Source: a virus. From it: DNA of 43,315 nt. The stretch lies in the IMG/VR virus record IMGVR_UViG_3300042876_000110, positions 1 to 43,315 of that record, one strand, 5' to 3'. This document shows positions 28,786-37,952 of the stretch, in pieces. A program made the position numbers and the translations under genes. Below the pieces are notes generated by a model. That model made no database searches and had not been told where the DNA came from. It was given only the letters and a program-made list of their open reading frames with translations. Numbering within the stretch: position 1 is the first letter of the stretch; each line of letters starts with the position of its first letter.

Positions 28786-30177
28786 CTATGGCCCGATGTA
28801 CGCATTATTAATAATGACGTTTTTCCAGTAGCGATACTCATCAGCCGGCAAGTAATTCAATCGGTCAACCTGCTCGCCGTAGCGGAAATCTCTCAGGTGA
28901 TAGCTGGTATCCCGATTGAGGCTCCAACCTGTGATGTTTAAAACGCTGGTTCCATCAATCCATATCTGGACTTCTCCATTGAACGGAGCCACAGCATTGG
29001 TGTTGTATTTTGTACGCATCTCCAAGGAATAGAAGGTGTCGTATTGAAGAGCGCACCCAATTCCCGTAATAGGGGTTGGCGGATTTGTCGATCCGCAATC
29101 TATGACAAACGTGCTTCCGCCTATTGGCCCATTCTGGAGTGACCATTTCAGCTTTAATGGGCCTGCGCCGGGAAGTGATGTGCTGTATTCAGTGGCAGCA
29201 ACGAACATACTCCACGGATCTCCGCTTGGGAACACGCTGCAACCAAAACAGCCAGCCGTAAAATAAAATAGTTTGCGCTGCATGTGCGGATCAGCCCCAG
29301 CCTCGGGAGTCTTGATGTAGAAATAGCCACGCGACCAAATCTCTGACGCAGTAACAATGGGGTCCGTTGCTGCCAAGAACTTCTCGACAAAGTAATCAAC
29401 ATCCTGGTGTGCCGATCCGCAGGCTGGATTGGCTGAATCTCCGCACATAACGTAATGCATCTGTGCGCAGTTTCCCCCGCCAGGGCAGGATGCTATAACC
29501 GTGTGCGTTGAATCCCACTTGCTTGACCATGCAGCAAAACTTGAGAGATCATCTGAAAAAAGATAAGTAGGCGTGCCCGCCGCTATCGAAACCGCATAGG
29601 CACGGCTTGAGGTTCCCGAGTTCGCGTCCGTCACTTTGAACGTCGGTGAATAACTCCCTGAAGCCGTTGGAGTACCTGTCAAAGCCCCTGTTGAAGTGTC
29701 CAGCGCAACACCCGGAGGCAAAGTCCCCGAAGAAATCGACCATGTATAGGGGGCGGTACCATTGGCTGCCTGTACGTTGGCGCTATAGGCCACGCCATTT
29801 GTTCCCGAGGGCAGGCTTGTGGTTATGATTGAAACCGAAATAATCGGGCTTCCGCCAATAACACTCATGTTGTAACTTCGGTTATCCACCGTCGAGGCGT
29901 TGTCAGCAATATGCACAACAAAACTATAGGAGCCAGACACACTAGGTGTTCCGCTGATAACTCCGGTGCTCGCATTGATGCTCAGTCCGAAGGGCAGGCT
30001 TCCCGAACCAATACTCCACGTGTAGGGCTTGGTTCCATACTTCGCCATAACCGCCTTGGAGTATGGAACGCTAATCTGAATGCTTGCAATGCTCTTGGTA
30101 GTGATCTGTACCGGCCTCACCGCCCAAGCAGGAAGCGCCCAAAACAGCAATGCGCAGATTGTGAGAACTTTTTTCAT
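28786..30177 (-). CDS. Exported Ig-like/lectin-fold protein with signal peptide, 463 aa
   Basis: The N terminus MKKVLTICALLFWALPAWA is a textbook Sec signal peptide with an A-x-A cleavage site. Then come two Ig-like (He_PIG type) modules: PYTWSIGSGSLPFGLSI..TGVISGTPSVSGSYSF and PYTWSISSGTLPPGVAL..TGALTGTPTASGSY. The rest is a concanavalin-type sandwich with many cysteines (SCPGGGNCAQMH, GDSANPACGS, GCFGCS) and the ending YWKNVIINNAYIGP. Exported beta adhesin or glycan-binding enzyme. Unusual for a virion gene. Confidence 0.75.
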   Translation of the reverse strand: MKKVLTICALLFWALPAWAVRPVQITTKSIASIQISVPYSKAVMAKYGTKPYTWSIGSGSLPFGLSINASTGVISGTPSVSGSYSFVVHIADNASTVDNRSYNMSVIGGSPIISVSIITTSLPSGTNGVAYSANVQAANGTAPYTWSISSGTLPPGVALDTSTGALTGTPTASGSYSPTFKVTDANSGTSSRAYAVSIAAGTPTYLFSDDLSSFAAWSSKWDSTHTVIASCPGGGNCAQMHYVMCGDSANPACGSAHQDVDYFVEKFLAATDPIVTASEIWSRGYFYIKTPEAGADPHMQRKLFYFTAGCFGCSVFPSGDPWSMFVAATEYSTSLPGAGPLKLKWSLQNGPIGGSTFVIDCGSTNPPTPITGIGCALQYDTFYSLEMRTKYNTNAVAPFNGEVQIWIDGTSVLNITGWSLNRDTSYHLRDFRYGEQVDRLNYLPADEYRYWKNVIINNAYIGP

Positions 30178-31637
30178 CTGCTCCTCAAAGTCGTTGGAGT
30201 CGGAGTAAAATGCGGCGAAGCAGGAATGACTTCGCTCGGCGTGTAGTCTACATAGATGCCGAGGAAGTCAGAATCAACTGTCGAGTGTGGGCTCGGCGGT
30301 GGGTAGCCGTACATGGCGGTTGGCTCAAATAGCAGCCAAAGTTTGGTCAGTAGCCATGCTCCGATTCCCATCGTTGGTAGGTTATGGTGCCCACCTGGAG
30401 GCGGTGGAGGTGCAGGAGTGTAATCCACATAGATACCGAGAAAATCAGCGTCAGATATACGAGTGGTTGATGTGGTTTTGCGAATCGCAACTGTCGCCGC
30501 ACTTCCGCTGGTAACTCCAGTAGTATTTACCGGGCCATAATGCGTTATCCATCCTCCGAGGCTGCCGAACGTTCCGCATACCGTGGAAGTATCATCTCCA
30601 AAATCAAAAGTGTTTCCTCCAGCCGTCTGCGCCGGATTGCTGTCAATCCAGACTCCTCCCGCTTTTGTCCCGGTCGAAACTTCCTCACAATCGTTGGTAA
30701 TAGCCATGACCGCATTGATGGTGTCAGAAGCACCGACTCCGGCTGTTTGGTAGCTCGGAGTAGTGGGCTTATAGTCAAGGTTCCCACCGCTTGCCGCATT
30801 TTTAATTTGTGTCGTGTTGTTTTCGCCTGCGGCGGATTTGCCCCCAGGAGGACTAACTATCACCGCGTTAAAAATATTAGAAGTTCCTCCAGCACCGCCA
30901 GTCCATGAATTCAGTGAAGCGGGGTCAGCGTTGGGCTTCACAAGAATTGATTGCCCTGCACCAGGGAATCCCGACGTAGCAAAGGTATTGTCGTCAAAAA
31001 TGACATCATCAAAATAAATCTCAGCGATGGAATTCGAAGCCGCCGAAAGACCCAAATCTGCTCTTGGTTGGGCGGCAGATGCCGTTGTCGCTACAGACGC
31101 CCATGAACTCCCATCGACAAATACCCTGCGTCCGTTTCCAGAACTCCACCCTGCGTCAAACTCTATGTAGTGCCACGTTCCGTCAACTGATAATGCATTG
31201 GTGCTCGTGGCGTCATCTGTTGACCCATGACCAACCGTAAGTTTTCCGTCTGTCCCAAGCTTCAGATAATCCTGAATGGCATTGCTAGCGTTTAGGGTTA
31301 TATATATCTGACCTGCCACACTGGGAAGCACCGCAACTTGAAAATAAAACCTAATCGACCTAAAAAGACTTCTTTGAGCTCCGCCCGCCGCCCTCGATGA
31401 GAATGTCATCGTGCCACTGTTTCCAGTGGTACTCTTCCACTGCATCGCATAGGAACCGGTACGTTTCGTGACTCCCTGCATGGTTATTGCAGTAGCCGCA
31501 ACACAACCAATTCCTGCCTGACTTACACCTTCGCATTGGCTCCCCATTTCAAAACCGCATATTACAGTCCGCGCCGCTTCTGCCTGCCACGACAGAATGA
31601 GCGTCAAAAGAATTGCGGAAATAAGTCGTTTAATCAT
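30174..31637 (-). CDS. Exported LamG-like protein with signal peptide, 487 aa
   Basis: Start at the ATG at 31635-31637, with GAGAGGA just upstream. The signal peptide MIKRLISAILLTLILSWQAEA ends A-E-A. A LamG-like domain follows (FYFQVAVLPSVAGQIYITLNASN, TDGKLTVGHGS, TWHYIEFDAGWSSGNGRRVFVDG, AEIYFDDVIFDD). The C-terminal part has two copies of DFLGIYVDYTP, a proline run, and a hydrophobic stretch MGIGAWLLTKLWLLF. Many cysteines occur near the N terminus. A cell-surface or periplasmic glycan-binding role is inferred. Confidence 0.7.
   Translation of the reverse strand: MIKRLISAILLTLILSWQAEAARTVICGFEMGSQCEGVSQAGIGCVAATAITMQGVTKRTGSYAMQWKSTTGNSGTMTFSSRAAGGAQRSLFRSIRFYFQVAVLPSVAGQIYITLNASNAIQDYLKLGTDGKLTVGHGSTDDATSTNALSVDGTWHYIEFDAGWSSGNGRRVFVDGSSWASVATTASAAQPRADLGLSAASNSIAEIYFDDVIFDDNTFATSGFPGAGQSILVKPNADPASLNSWTGGAGGTSNIFNAVIVSPPGGKSAAGENNTTQIKNAASGGNLDYKPTTPSYQTAGVGASDTINAVMAITNDCEEVSTGTKAGGVWIDSNPAQTAGGNTFDFGDDTSTVCGTFGSLGGWITHYGPVNTTGVTSGSAATVAIRKTTSTTRISDADFLGIYVDYTPAPPPPPGGHHNLPTMGIGAWLLTKLWLLFEPTAMYGYPPPSPHSTVDSDFLGIYVDYTPSEVIPASPHFTPTPTTLRSR
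30238..30453. repeat. Internal C-terminal repeat, two copies
   Basis: The peptide DFLGIYVDYTP is encoded at about 30238-30273 and 30418-30453, 180 bases apart, with several synonymous changes. Between them lies the proline run and hydrophobic stretch. It suggests a duplicated C-terminal unit. Confidence 0.7.
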
Positions 31638-31645
31638 AGTTCCTC

Positions 31646-34030
31646 TCAAAATTGCGCGTACCAGACGAGTGCCTGCACCGCTACACCCGCGCTGGTGTTG
31701 ATGCAAAGTTGGCTGCTCGCCGCCGTCACAAGCCCTGGAGAATTTGATACGGGCTGCACGATTCCGGTCTGCGCCGTGAACTGATAAGCGGGTGTCAGGT
31801 CCGTGGTGGTGGCGCAAGTTCCTGTCGTCGCACCCATGAGCTTGACGTTGACCGTGCCCGCGCTGAAAATGTTGTACCCGCAAACGTAGACCTTTTTCGA
31901 CCCGGAAGAAGCCACAAGCTGCGTCGCTCCGTTGGTCGAAGCGTCGTACTTGGCGACGTTCTCGCAGAGGATTGCGCCCACTGTCGGAGTGTCGGCGTAT
32001 GCCGTGGTGACGCGCGGCGATCCGGTCCCGGTAGCTCCCAACCCCATCAGCGGGGTCGTGGCATTTATCTGCGCGATGTTGACCGATTGATTTGCGGGCA
32101 GGGCTACAGAATCCGGCGTGACCAGCAGCTTCGTCATGCTGGCAACACCCTGCACGGTCAGGATATTTCCAGCCGGAGATCCTGCCGTTCCGGTTCCAAC
32201 AACTGCCGCATTCAGATTCGCCGCAGTGGGTGAAAGAGCAATCGTCGTTTTGGCAGGTTCATAGGCGAGTAGAGCGTAATTTGGCGTCACGGTGGCGCTG
32301 CCCGTAATCTGCGTCGAGAGCTTGATCCTCAAACCCTGCCAGCCCTTTCCCATTAGCAGGAAAGGCTTATTGGTCGATTGAACCAACGTGTAGGGCAGTG
32401 AAATCTGCGCGAATGTGGTCGAGGATGGGTCAAGCACCGCATCGGCAGGGATCGTCACCCAGTTCGAGTTGTCATAGCTGACTTCAAAAGTAATCGCGCC
32501 ACCGCTGATTGTGGTTCCCTGTACCAAATGGACAAGCACTGCGCCTACACCCGAGTTCGAGAAGATTGTCTGTGTGGCGTTGAGCGCGGTTCCAGATGTC
32601 CAGCCGGAAAGGGTTTTAAGCGCAATGCCCTGAGAAACTTTCAGGTTTCCGCTTTGGTCGGATTGCAGCGCAAGCGCCTGGGTATCGCTGGGCGCTGGAA
32701 TCGTCGCATTATAAATCGATCCTGTAACCACTTGGTTGGTCGGAGCTGTGCCCGAGCCTACGGTGGAATCCACTGTCGCGCCGCCGTTGCCAAGTACGCG
32801 CACCGTACCAATAACTTTGGTGGTTTCGGCGGAAAGCGTGGCGGTCGTGACGCTAGTAGCGTCCGTGACTGTATGAAGGTTGGTTCCCGTCCCTTGGGTC
32901 GCCGTAATCGACCCCGAATCTACAACGGTATGGAGATTGGTTCCTGTACTCTGCCCAACAACCCAAGGACTCGTGCCCTGCGTTGCTGCAAAGGAAGTAT
33001 TCGAGATCGAACCGGAGTCAATGATCGTGTGTTGTTGGTCAGCGGGCTTGGTACGAGTGGAAAGCGCAACATCTAGATTGGTCAATCCGGCATTGGTCAC
33101 ACCAATAGTTGAATTAGTAAAAGTGACATTATTTTCCGTGCCACTCTGCGAAATCTTGATAGGCCATGCCGATAGCCCCGCTGCACCCTGATCTGCGGTA
33201 ATTGTGCCGCTTACCGTAGCCGTGCCAGAGGTCGTAACCGCGCCGGAAATCACCCAGGGTGAGGTAGATTGCATAGCAGCAAAAGTGGCAGGGAAATTGT
33301 TGACGTTGAAGCCAGAAGGGAAGTTTCCAACATCGACCGTTCCGCTAACTGGTTGTGTGACTTGCCAGAACGTTCCAGTTACCGGGTAACTTGATGGAAA
33401 ATTGGAAACACTAACGGTACCCGATATTGGAACACTTAGATCTCCAAGACTAAATCCAACATCGACCCACGTTCCGACATTATTCTTTACCTGAATATGA
33501 ACCAGTTGACTGGATGGCCCACCGCAGCCAATTACACAGTTGACCTTAATTGGTACGTTACCGCTAGGAACCTGCTGCGCCTTCACACTTAGGGTAAACA
33601 ACATCAGAATTGAGAGGATGATGATCGCCAGAGCTACCGTAGAGGCTTTGGGAAGTTTCAAATGCTTGGATGCTTCCTTTTCCAATCCTACCGTGCGCAG
33701 CAAGGCTCGAACGATGGCAAGTTCAACCGCTTTTTGGTCGTTATCATCCTTCGTCACCCGAATGCGAATTTCGTTGTCACTCTGCACCCCACCTGCTCTT
33801 TGAAGCAGGATCGGAGTTTCAGTCAGGCCAGCAATCGCGTTGATCGTGTGCCGTTCGAGGTCACAGTCAACTCCATCAACATGGATGTATGCCCCGGCAT
33901 ATTCCTGAATGTGAACCGTATACCCCATCGAGAACATGCCCACCGCAGAGGAAACTCTGAATCCCGCTTTAGCAAGGTTCCCTCGCAGAGCATTCGCCGT
34001 TTGACAGTCACCCAGGACTCGGATTCTCAT
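31646..34030 (-). CDS. Large fibre-like protein with internal membrane/signal segment, 794 aa
   Basis: Start at the ATG at 34028-34030, overlapping the previous stop (ATGA). Residues 1-120 form a small alpha/beta domain (MRIRVLGDCQTANALRGN). Residues 131-149 (TVALAIIILSILMLFTLSV) are a strong membrane or signal segment ending KAQQ. A long beta-rich region then carries fibre repeats: SGTVSVSNFP, TSPWVISG, TQGTSPWVV and GTNLHTVVDSGS units. The C-terminal part has cysteines. It may be made as a membrane-anchored or cleaved fibre. Whether the N-terminal domain is separate is unclear. Confidence 0.68.
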   Translation of the reverse strand: MRIRVLGDCQTANALRGNLAKAGFRVSSAVGMFSMGYTVHIQEYAGAYIHVDGVDCDLERHTINAIAGLTETPILLQRAGGVQSDNEIRIRVTKDDNDQKAVELAIVRALLRTVGLEKEASKHLKLPKASTVALAIIILSILMLFTLSVKAQQVPSGNVPIKVNCVIGCGGPSSQLVHIQVKNNVGTWVDVGFSLGDLSVPISGTVSVSNFPSSYPVTGTFWQVTQPVSGTVDVGNFPSGFNVNNFPATFAAMQSTSPWVISGAVTTSGTATVSGTITADQGAAGLSAWPIKISQSGTENNVTFTNSTIGVTNAGLTNLDVALSTRTKPADQQHTIIDSGSISNTSFAATQGTSPWVVGQSTGTNLHTVVDSGSITATQGTGTNLHTVTDATSVTTATLSAETTKVIGTVRVLGNGGATVDSTVGSGTAPTNQVVTGSIYNATIPAPSDTQALALQSDQSGNLKVSQGIALKTLSGWTSGTALNATQTIFSNSGVGAVLVHLVQGTTISGGAITFEVSYDNSNWVTIPADAVLDPSSTTFAQISLPYTLVQSTNKPFLLMGKGWQGLRIKLSTQITGSATVTPNYALLAYEPAKTTIALSPTAANLNAAVVGTGTAGSPAGNILTVQGVASMTKLLVTPDSVALPANQSVNIAQINATTPLMGLGATGTGSPRVTTAYADTPTVGAILCENVAKYDASTNGATQLVASSGSKKVYVCGYNIFSAGTVNVKLMGATTGTCATTTDLTPAYQFTAQTGIVQPVSNSPGLVTAASSQLCINTSAGVAVQALVWYAQF

Positions 34031-34317
34031 ACAATGCACGTCAGGACGACCGTGGGCGAGCCAGTCACCGCCTGCAACCATGCAGGGGGCTTGGTCGTGC
34101 CCTCGGGACTTCCTACCTTGTAAGAAAGTTGAATGACCTCTTGCACCCCGGAAACGAAAGTATCCTCAGTCGCAGAGTCCGCTACTTCCGTGCGAATCTT
34201 CACGTCTGCCGTGTCACAGCGCATAACCAGTTGACGGTATTCAAAAGGCAGCACTACCGGAGTCCATGAGATGCTGTCGATATCCAAACGCAGCTTGCGG
34301 TAGTATTCCGCCATCAT
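34027..34317 (-). CDS. Small strand-rich protein, 96 aa
   Basis: Reads YYRKLRLDIDSISWTPVVLPF, then LVMRCDTADVKIRTEVADSATEDTFVSGVQEVIQL and SPTVVLTCIV. Mostly beta strands. Start codons ATGATG overlap the previous TGA, and its stop overlaps the next ATG. It may be a small virion or adaptor protein for the fibre. Unrecognised. Confidence 0.6.
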   Translation of the reverse strand: MMAEYYRKLRLDIDSISWTPVVLPFEYRQLVMRCDTADVKIRTEVADSATEDTFVSGVQEVIQLSYKVGSPEGTTKPPAWLQAVTGSPTVVLTCIV

Positions 34318-35210
34318 CTCCCCATGCAGACGACATTAAACTTGTAAGTGAGTGCCTGCGGAGTTCCCTGAAAGGTAATCGTCAGAACGGTTGCCGAGGT
34401 CGTATCAAAGGCAAATCCCGTTGTAGGTGCAGAGGCATCGCCACGGCTCACGGTGCAAATCGGGTTATTCGTCCAAGTGCCATCCTTAAACGTCAAGGCA
34501 ATCGTAGGATTGGCTACGAAGTTTGCCGTTCCTGCTGAAACCGTAAAGGCTGAAGCCTGATCTGTTCCCACTACCGCGCTTATACTTGCTGCTGGCGTAT
34601 CGCCCCAGCCCGCAGAAAGTGCAAAGTCTGAGGCTTCAAGAGCCGTTCCACCTGATTTGATCCGCTTGAATGAATTTAGGGCCGTAAAGACATTGGCCGC
34701 GCCAGTCGTCCCGCAGGTTGGGCAGGAAAGCGCCGGTGTCGGCCCGCTGGTCGCCACGATGGGCGAAGTTCCAGTTACAGATCCCACCGAACCCGCTGAA
34801 GTTTGAACGATTGTTACCATCGCGCTGCCATCGCTCCAAACACTAGGCCGCACTCTGAAATTCGTCCTGGCTGAGATCGGAAAAACCCATAATCCCGCCG
34901 CTGTTGCGCCTGTGGCTCCGGCTCCTGAAGGCTGCGGATAGCCCGTTGCCGATGTCCAACTTGCTTGATGATCCGCCGACTGCTCAAACACGAACGTTCC
35001 GGTAAAGGTTCCGGTAATTGTGACACTCACGCTCGCGGTAGCTGGATTGAGCGGAGTTTTCAGGCATCCCGAGAGCACACAGGAAACGTCAACAGCGGTA
35101 ACAATCGTGGTACAGCCATGCCCCGGAGCGCATTCAGTCGCCCTAACGGGAACAACCGAATAAATCAGCAGAATTGCAGCCACGAAAAGATTTCTCAATA
35201 ACATTTCCAT
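34314..35210 (-). CDS. Exported beta-rich protein with signal peptide, 298 aa
   Basis: Begins with a Sec signal peptide (LLRNLFVAAILLIYSVVPVRA) followed by cysteine pairs TECAPGHGCT, SCVLSGCLK, then a domain with SVSVTITGTFTGTFVFEQSADHQASW and, later, CPTCGTTGAANVFTALNSF. The C-terminal domain (NPTIALTFKDGTWTNNPICTV to KFNVVCMGR) is a stem or knob-like beta fold. Exported adhesin or fibre; disulphides are likely. Overlaps the next gene by 16 bases. Confidence 0.7.
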   Translation of the reverse strand: MEMLLRNLFVAAILLIYSVVPVRATECAPGHGCTTIVTAVDVSCVLSGCLKTPLNPATASVSVTITGTFTGTFVFEQSADHQASWTSATGYPQPSGAGATGATAAGLWVFPISARTNFRVRPSVWSDGSAMVTIVQTSAGSVGSVTGTSPIVATSGPTPALSCPTCGTTGAANVFTALNSFKRIKSGGTALEASDFALSAGWGDTPAASISAVVGTDQASAFTVSAGTANFVANPTIALTFKDGTWTNNPICTVSRGDASAPTTGFAFDTTSATVLTITFQGTPQALTYKFNVVCMGR

Positions 35211-36085
35211 CCCCCACGTATGCGATGTGCCTCTGCGCCCGCGTTATCCCCGCCCGTCGCGCATGCATCTCCCTGAGCAGCCGGAGTGTTGCAGTTCGAG
35301 CAATAGACAATCCTTCCATCTGCGGGCGTGCCCAAATCTCCGTTCGCAACAATGTTCAAAATCAGGTCACTGGTCGGAGTGCTGCCGTCATAGCTCCAGC
35401 AGGGAAGTCCCGTAACCGTGTCAAAACCCCACAAGCCAACGTTCGCTTCTGCGGTCCCGCAGGTTTCCCCGGTTATCTCAATCGGATGGTCCGTTGAAAA
35501 GCGGTCTGTCACATAAAGCGCACCATTGTTGAGGGTATCGCCCTGGAATGTTTTATTTCCGCAAAACACTTGCGGATCGCCATTCACAGCCCCGCGAATC
35601 GAGCAGGAAGCCGTAGGAAGGTTGAAAGTGTGCGTGTCGATGCTTGAAACAATGTTGAAATCCGTTCCCAGTGTGCCCACCGCAAAGAGTTGCGTGCCTA
35701 CCGTCAAAGAATTGAGGCTAGTAAGAGAGCCTCCACCGCAGCCGGGATATTGAACTCCGTCCTCTGTCCACTGAGTAACGTTTACAGAGTCCTTCACGAC
35801 GATTTTGTAGGTCGGGTCAGAGCATTTGATGTAAATCGAGGCATACCCACCCGCGTCAAGCAGAATCGGATTGGTATTCTGACTCAATGAGCTTCCGGTT
35901 GAATCGGCATAGGTCGCCTGAGGAGTATTTGTGCCTCCCACATAGGTATAAACCTTCCCAAAAGCCAGAGGCCGGCCGGAAGCATCAAAGAATTGTTCCC
36001 GCGCCTGCATCAAAGGCGAAGCGGGAGCTTGCGCGAACATCTCAACAGGCCATATCAACATAAGAATTAGAAATAGCCTAGTCAT
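35195..36085 (-). CDS. Exported fibre-stem protein with signal peptide, 296 aa
   Basis: The N terminus MTRLFLILMLIWPVEMFAQA is a signal peptide. It is followed by the fibre-stem pattern: REQFFDASGRPLAFGKVYTY, TPQATYADSTGS, NTNPILLDAGGYASIYIK, KIVVKDSVNVTQWTEDG. This block is known from many podophage tail fibres and spikes. The end is a cysteine-rich domain (CSNCNTPAAQGDACA). The same pattern is shared with the split fibre gene at 17239-18363. It should bind a host surface glycan or be exported. Confidence 0.76.
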   Translation of the reverse strand: MTRLFLILMLIWPVEMFAQAPASPLMQAREQFFDASGRPLAFGKVYTYVGGTNTPQATYADSTGSSLSQNTNPILLDAGGYASIYIKCSDPTYKIVVKDSVNVTQWTEDGVQYPGCGGGSLTSLNSLTVGTQLFAVGTLGTDFNIVSSIDTHTFNLPTASCSIRGAVNGDPQVFCGNKTFQGDTLNNGALYVTDRFSTDHPIEITGETCGTAEANVGLWGFDTVTGLPCWSYDGSTPTSDLILNIVANGDLGTPADGRIVYCSNCNTPAAQGDACATGGDNAGAEAHRIRGGWKCY

Positions 36086-36825
36086 CTAGTGAATCCACCC
36101 GTCAAGTAGTTGAAATATGGTTTCTCCGGCCCTGCTTTGGGCATCCCGAAATCTCTCGTTGTCATCAGCGGAGCAGTTGAGTTCACCGCCTGAATGATCG
36201 CCTTCGCGTGCTTCCATGCCTCTAAAAGCAGCGCGTCGGGTTGCTTGGCGAATGCAGGACACATCGAAAGCGCCAATTCGTAAGTAATCGCGTCCTGATA
36301 GCCTGGAGGCAGGTTAATGGTCGTTGTGAGGTTCGCAATCTGCGAAAGCAGCGTCCAAGTCTCAAGCTCAATCCCGAAGGCTGCTGTAGGAATCGGCCAG
36401 AGAAACAGATTCCCATTCGGCCATGCAGGGCTATAGTACAAGTCCGTAGGAAGTGTCGTGAGAATGTCCCTTACACGCAGATTCGCCCACCAGTCGTCAT
36501 TTCTGATATTCATAGGACATCTGACACTCGGACTACTGCTGGTCAGGATTATTGCCGCATTTTCAATCTTTACCGGACGCTGTGCCACCGTGAACGTTGC
36601 GCCAGTTGGCCCGATGGTATGCGGCTGCAAACTCGGAACAAGCGTGTAAGAGTTGAAATCGACGTTATAGACGTTCAACTTCTTAGCGTTCCATGCGTCC
36701 ATCATGCGGTTGAATTTGGTTAGTCCGAACTGCGCGTCTGCCGCAGACGGAGTTTCACCCTGCGAGTAAACGCCAATTTCCATCAGAGCGTCTTTGATAA
36801 GGTCAAGAGCTGAAACCGTGGCCAT
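36082..36825 (-). CDS. P22 gp4-like head-tail accessory protein
   Basis: 247 residues. The N-terminal helix-rich block, ALDLIKDALMEIGVYSQGETPSAADAQFGLTKFNRMMDAW, is the hallmark of P22 gp4-type tail accessory factors. A strand-rich domain follows (HTIGPTGATFTVAQRPVKIENAAII, DLYYSPAWPNGNLFLWPIP, LETWTLLSQ). It binds the portal after packaging and holds the gp10-type hub. It is longer than P22 gp4 (166). Its ATG overlaps the previous stop. Confidence 0.86.
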   Translation of the reverse strand: MATVSALDLIKDALMEIGVYSQGETPSAADAQFGLTKFNRMMDAWNAKKLNVYNVDFNSYTLVPSLQPHTIGPTGATFTVAQRPVKIENAAIILTSSSPSVRCPMNIRNDDWWANLRVRDILTTLPTDLYYSPAWPNGNLFLWPIPTAAFGIELETWTLLSQIANLTTTINLPPGYQDAITYELALSMCPAFAKQPDALLLEAWKHAKAIIQAVNSTAPLMTTRDFGMPKAGPEKPYFNYLTGGFTR

Positions 36826-37136
36826 TATTCCTCCACGAATCTTTCATAGAGAGGAACTGTGTCGAGGGCGAGCCGTTGTTCCTGGCTTGCTCTCTTGAGT
36901 GCTGAGACAATTACTTCGCGGGCCTTCGCGCCGATGTCAACTGATTTGCCTTTGTCCTTCTCGGCATTCCAATGGATCTGCTGACCATCAACTTTAAATT
37001 CCAGTTCGGCGTGTTCGGCCTCGCTGAAAGAAAGCTCCTCGCGCAGAGTCCGCACGATTCGCAAGGTCGTGATGTCACCCTGCGCGGGGAGCAAGTCGAG
37101 CAGCTTGAGGCGTTCGAGAACTTTGAAAGTTTCCAA
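36825..37136 (-). CDS. Small structural-region protein, 103 aa
   Basis: Starts at a TTG at 37134-37136 with AGGAGG four bases upstream. It reads ETFKVLERLKLLDLLPAQGD, then TLRIVRTLREELSFSEAEHAEL and DIGAKAREVIVSALKRASQEQ. Helical with a short strand pair. Similar small proteins sit between coat and gp4-like genes in related phages; role unknown. Confidence 0.65.
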   Translation of the reverse strand: METFKVLERLKLLDLLPAQGDITTLRIVRTLREELSFSEAEHAELEFKVDGQQIHWNAEKDKGKSVDIGAKAREVIVSALKRASQEQRLALDTVPLYERFVEE

Positions 37137-37144
37137 GCCGCCTC

Positions 37145-37870
37145 CTAGCTAACGGTTGTGCCAGCGATCAGGTAGTAGGTGCTGGCGCCGATGGTAATGG
37201 CGATCTTCTTCAGAGTTCCGCCCAGCGTTCCCCCGGTGTCCACCATCCCGCCGCAGGTATCCAGCTCAAACAGGCTGGTGATTTTGTTCCCGCCGTAGAT
37301 GTAGAACACCTGATCCATCTGAGTCGTGCCGTTGTTGGTGATGTAGAACATCTGGTAGCTGCCCGCTGAAACGGTCTTGGTCAGATGGGTATCGAACCAA
37401 GCGGAAGCCACATGATCCACTGCGGTATAAACTCCGCCATCTTCAAGCAGATGGTAAGAGGCAGCAGCGAAAGCCGAGGCGCTGTTGATCGTGCCGTTGT
37501 TCGCAAATTGGTTGTACGAACCAAAGGCCGATGCCGCGCCCAAAGTAAACGTGGAAGCGATGCGTCCCACCGCTTGAACGGCCTGAATCCTGCCTCCGGT
37601 CGTTCCGTTACCCTTCCAATCGCAGGTTGCCTCAATCAGCGCGTGATTTGAGGCCGTCCCGGTGTATTCGGACTTCGCCTGAATGCAAAAAGCGTCCGTG
37701 GTGGGTCGGTCGAAAAACTTGCTCATGCCGTTCCAGCGGAAGAACAGCGGAGAGACAAGGGTGCTGGTCTGTGAAACCCCGGAATCCTTTTGAACAAAAG
37801 CGTTCTGGATCTGTGCAAGGGTGTTTTTTCCGAAGCTGCCGAAATTCTTGACTTGAGTGGTTACACTCAT
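37145..37870 (-). CDS. Capsid-associated / decoration-type protein, 241 aa
   Basis: AGGAGG lies before the ATG. The body is beta-rich and Ala/Gly/Thr-rich (SFGKNTLAQIQNAF, GRIQAVQAVGRIAS, ASAFAAASYHLLEDGGVYTAVDHVASAW, TISAGSYQMFYITNNG-like, QVFYIYGGNKITSLFEL). It is encoded immediately after the coat gene and another such protein, the usual place for decoration proteins. No known family is assigned. Confidence 0.6.
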   Translation of the reverse strand: MSVTTQVKNFGSFGKNTLAQIQNAFVQKDSGVSQTSTLVSPLFFRWNGMSKFFDRPTTDAFCIQAKSEYTGTASNHALIEATCDWKGNGTTGGRIQAVQAVGRIASTFTLGAASAFGSYNQFANNGTINSASAFAAASYHLLEDGGVYTAVDHVASAWFDTHLTKTVSAGSYQMFYITNNGTTQMDQVFYIYGGNKITSLFELDTCGGMVDTGGTLGGTLKKIAITIGASTYYLIAGTTVS

Positions 37871-37898
37871 GGTATTGCCTCCTGTGCCTCGCCGAGCC

Positions 37899-37938
37899 CT
37901 CCCGAAAGGGAGAGGGGGAAGCCCGAGTTAGCTTCCCC
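37899..37938 (-). other. Two consecutive hairpins between decoration genes
   Basis: A CTCCC/GGGAG hairpin (37899-37912) and a GGGGAAGC/GCTTCCCC hairpin (37915-37938), both in the 82-base gap. No U-run follows, so they are not classical terminators. Likely mRNA processing or stability elements that set protein ratios. Confidence 0.5.
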
Positions 37939-37952
37939 GGCCTTCCCTTGGA

